Positions 60,801-64,000 of a stretch of DNA of 64,000 nucleotides are shown here, in pieces. The stretch spans positions 65,147,225-65,211,224 of the forward strand of contig NC_044282.2 in the NCBI RefSeq assembly GCF_004027225.2. The letters are read 5' to 3'. Position numbers and translations under genes: made by a program. Under the pieces are notes generated by a model. The model saw nothing but the letters and a program-made list of their open reading frames with translations, did no database searches and was not told where the DNA came from. Origin of the DNA: Strigops habroptila (taxonomy: Eukaryota; Chordata; Aves; Psittaciformes; Psittacidae). Numbering within the stretch: the first letter of the stretch is position 1; the number at the start of each line of letters is the position of its first letter.

Positions 60801-63542
60801 AAAACTCTGAGGGACAGCAACATGGGAATAACCAGTACCGAGTTCGTTCATTGGGAGTGGATACGCTAATGCTGCCGTCATGGTCTTGCTCTGGGGGGCC
60901 TTTAGAGAGTGCCATAGATCCCCATCCAGTCCAGATTTTGGTGGACATCTCTTCAGATAAATGCTTAAAACCCTCTGCTTTGCAGAGGCACCTTAAAAGC
61001 AGAAAAGCTTTGAGTTGCTATTTCTCTTGGCTGCTTAGTTACAGTATTCAAATCCTTACTTAGGCAGAACAGATACAGCAGAATAGATACTTTTCCTGCA
61101 CCAGGCAAACACATGCTCTTATGGACTGCAGCCATGTCTACCTCTCTCTTTCCCCAAAATAATAATAATAGTACTAATAATGCTTTCCCCAAGCAACCGT
61201 GCCCTGGCATGTTGAATCTGGATGAGATGAGTGGGTGCAGTAGTTGTTAAATGGTCAACATAAACCCTAAATATTCTCTGTTGCCAGTAAAGGGTGCAGC
61301 CGACAGCTCTGGTAGCTTTGGCGGGCTGGGCTTTGGTAAGAAATGTCTCATCTAGCAGGCTGCTCTGCGTGGTGCTTGGAACAAGCAACAGGTTGGCTTT
61401 GCTTCTCTGTGAGGACTTTGGTGATCAAACGTGTTTAGCATTTGCTTGTTAAGCTGGGGAGAATTTTTAGTATTTATATATAAATAATATATATTAAAAA
61501 AACCCAAGACAAACTAGGACATTATCACATGTTTATTTTAATGATGCTTTTTTCTTTTGATTTGTGATGTTACTTCATGTTTAAATGCTTTTATCTGGTA
61601 GATACAAGTCTTTTGGCTAATAGGAGTGAACAGGATTTTCCTACTCACACAGGGAAGTTGCTAGCTGGTTCTGCCTTACTTAGCCTCAATGTGTTTAAGA
61701 AAAATGAATGATGGTCCCTGTTGGATACTTGGTATTTGCAGAGTTTCTTCTGAGATGCATTGCATCATATTGGGAGGTTCAAATGTTTTACAGACTGATG
61801 AACTGTGAGAAATGGCCACTGTTGCTGTAACAGAAGTCATGTATTACAACATGTTGTCAGGAGGATTACATACATATGAAAGCATCTCCAAGCAGTTATT
61901 TTTTTGGAGGTTTAAACCATGTTTCAGTGTGCATTAACCCAAAATGTGCGCATGAAAAGACATAAGTTGTAGCAGTTTGGTATGAACGTATCAAGCTGGT
62001 GTAGACCTCCTCGTTTTCCTGTAGGAGGAAGTGCTTCCTAATGAAGAGCTGTCCTGTCCATGTTTTTACATGCTCAACCTGGAAAGATATGCCTAGCAGG
62101 CTTTCAACTATTACCTGCTTTTCTACTAAATGAAGCATTTGAATAAAAAAAAAAGAACCTATTGTTCATTGCACTGTTCATCTTGAGCTGGCGTTTCCCC
62201 TGTGTTGCACCTCACACACTATGTGCACTGCAGCACTTGTCTGTCTTTTTTTTTCTCCTCCCCTACCTGCAAAACAGTGCAGTCAGGAAAATGGCTTCTG
62301 TGGGCTTCAAAGCAAGGATTAGATACTGTCGCTGAGGCTGTGGAATACTTTGCTTAAAAAACCTAAAATAAAACCAAAATTGTATTAAAATGAACTGCCT
62401 CTGGCTGTCTTATGCTCAATAGAACAGCCTTTTAATGCGTGTTCTAAATCAGTAAACTTTAAATGCAGGTTCCTCTTCTAACAATATTTTCTGGCAGTAT
62501 CACTCTGTTCACTTGCAAAGTTTCCTCCTATCCCTTTTTGCACTAGTATTCAGGGTGTTTCTAAAATCCAGCTATATTTGGCAATACATGACTCTCTGTG
62601 TTACCGAGAAGTGATTACTCAAGGGATTTGGCAGAAATTAAATTAAGTGAGGTCTTTAGAGAACATACTCAGAATGTCTTTGGAGAACACGCTCGCTTCA
62701 AACACTTTCTGTTGGAAAATAGTCCTGTCATCTCCCGCTTCTTTCTGTGATGTGGACTTTACCGTGTAGAACATTTGTGTATTTACTCTTTTTCACTTCC
62801 ACGGAGCTTATCACTTTCAAAAGCAAAACAAATGCTGAAGTGATAGACAGACGAATTTTCTGTGTTGCTTAGTAACTGAAACGCACGCTGGAGTGTGAAA
62901 ATGCTCACACGAGAAAGTAACGGAGTGTTTACTGGAACAAACTGAAGATCCTGTGAAAGTGCACTGTATAAATCATTAAAGCATATGTTTTTATTTGCTT
63001 GTGTGAGCAGAAGGATACTCTTGATCACAATGTTCTACATAAAAGAATTTTTTTAGTAAAAAGCTTTTTCACACTTCTACTTGCTAAAGCGTGTTGAGGC
63101 AGTAGGATGTGAATTCTTTGGCTCTCTAGCGAAAAAGTGTGCTGCTGTGGATTATGGACACTTCTTGAGATAGATCATTGGTCTTTTGAGAGTTTTTTGA
63201 GTTTTGAGAGAAGAATTGTTGTTCTTTTGGCCCCAATTTAAGGTCTGTTCTCCAAGTTACAAAGAACAAAACCTAGGTTCCTGGAGTGCTAGCACAGTAG
63301 TAAAATGAGGCTGGATTATATGAGTTTATTAATTTTTAAAATGAAGGCTGTTTGTAGTCTAAATAAGCTGGTTTTCTTCTTTTTCCTTTAACCCTTTTGT
63401 AATTTTTATTTAAGATTTCAGCAAAGCAATGTCTCAAGCTGGCACTTCACAGTTTCAGGAAGTCATTCGACAAGAGCTGGAGTATTCAATGAAAGTAGAA
63501 CTTGATAAGATACTCGCGACCGCACCTTCAAGTGAGCTAGAG
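57836..63542 (+). CDS. UGP2: UGP2, UTP-glucose-1-phosphate uridylyltransferase, 5' part (exons 1-2)
   Basis: This is the start of the gene for UDP-glucose pyrophosphorylase, which makes UDP-glucose and pyrophosphate from UTP and glucose-1-phosphate in the cytosol. UDP-glucose feeds glycogen synthesis, glucuronidation and glycosylation. Exon 1 (57836-57854, ending in phase 1) joins exon 2 (63415-63542) to give 49 residues, MSAFAKDFSKAMSQ and onward. This aligns closely with the human N-terminus, including SQFQEVIRQELE. An in-frame TAA lies 12 nt before the ATG, so the start is the first possible one, with A at -3. Met12 (63429-63431) is the start of the known short isoform. The catalytic nucleotidyltransferase domain lies beyond the right edge. 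The gene follows MDH1 on the same strand, as in mammals. Confidence 0.93.
57855..63414 (+). other. UGP2: UGP2 intron 1
   Basis: This 5.6-kb intron runs between strong splice sites. I saw a small AT-rich tract near 61475-61500 and an AAT run at about 61157, but no mobile element or further exon. An alternative first exon for the short isoform may be present but is not recognisable. Confidence 0.85.
63415..63542 (+). CDS. UGP2: UGP2 coding exon 2 (residues 7-49)
   Basis: The acceptor is TTTATTTAAG and the donor GAG|GTAAGG. The exon is 128 nt. It encodes DFSKAMSQAGTSQFQEVIRQ and on to SSELE, clearly orthologous to human UGP2 exon 2. Confidence 0.95.
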
Positions 63543-64000
63543 GTAAGGAGCACAATGTGGATGCAATTCAAAGCATGAGAAACTAGATGCAGGAAATTGA
63601 GGCAAATATCATGCAGGGAGACAAATCATAGAATATTATGATCCTTAATTTCAGGATGTGTTCTGGTTCTGTGTGGAAGAGTAGCCTGGATGCAGTGTAA
63701 ATAGACTTTCAGTTCCTTATTAACTGGGTGACAGAGTCACTAAGTGTTTAATCATCTTCAGTTAGTAAAGGTTTTCTGTTTAATGGGTTACAGAAAGGGA
63801 GGGTAAAGCTTTTACCCTGAAGATTGGGCCAAATTCTAGTGGTTATGATTTTGACTTGTCTTTTGGGTATCCAAGTTTGTTTTGTACATTGAGTTTTAGT
63901 GGAAATGAGCTTTTAGTCCCTTCTAGAATTTTTCCTAAATTTTAGCAAGTCTGCTTCAGTGCTGATAAAATTACTCTTGTGAGTAGATTGTACATCAAGT
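63543..64000 (+). other. UGP2: UGP2 intron 2, truncated by window edge
   Basis: This intronic sequence follows the exon 2 donor. No feature was recognised. Confidence 0.85.

Overview
This is a window of bird nuclear genomic DNA. It has vertebrate split genes with GT/AG introns, two CpG-island promoters, and many CR1 LINE 3' ends carrying the avian-type ATTCTATGATTCT-like terminus. The species cannot be fixed from the sequence alone.

Layout. Positions 1-5000 are AT-rich DNA upstream of the first promoter. In mammals the gene placed head-to-head with MDH1 is the ciliary/planar-polarity gene WDPCP. I could not recognise any WDPCP coding exon here, only a few unassigned exon-like stretches on the minus strand. 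A CpG island at about 5040-6120 is the probable divergent promoter. It holds three NRF1-type sites, a perfect RFX X-box, a CCAAT box, a GC box and two ZNF143-type sites arranged as a 29-bp inverted repeat. MDH1 (cytosolic malate dehydrogenase) runs on the plus strand from the ATG at 5823 to the stop at 17076. Its nine coding exons join in frame to a complete 334-residue enzyme. The stop is TGA-CTA, followed by 19 sense codons ending in Ser-Arg-Leu. This is the known readthrough arrangement that sends a minor MDH1 fraction to peroxisomes.

Positions 17.3-56.8 kb are intergenic. They contain CR1 fragments of both orientations (one keeps a 195-codon reverse-transcriptase tail), a pentanucleotide array, an AT-rich block, a small dispersed duplication and long stretches with no recognisable feature. 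A second CpG island (about 56.88-57.77 kb), with nine tandem GAGCCC units and two G-rich quadruplex-type runs, is the promoter of UGP2 (UDP-glucose pyrophosphorylase). The first two UGP2 coding exons lie at 57836-57854 and 63415-63542. The rest of that gene lies beyond the right edge.

The gene order (divergent promoter, MDH1, UGP2, both plus strand) matches the human 2p15 order WDPCP-MDH1-UGP2. MDH1 supplies NAD/NADH shuttling in the cytosol and probably, through readthrough, in peroxisomes. UGP2 makes UDP-glucose for glycogen and glycosylation. No wholly new system was found. The best observations are the MDH1 readthrough/PTS1 cassette and the promoter architecture.
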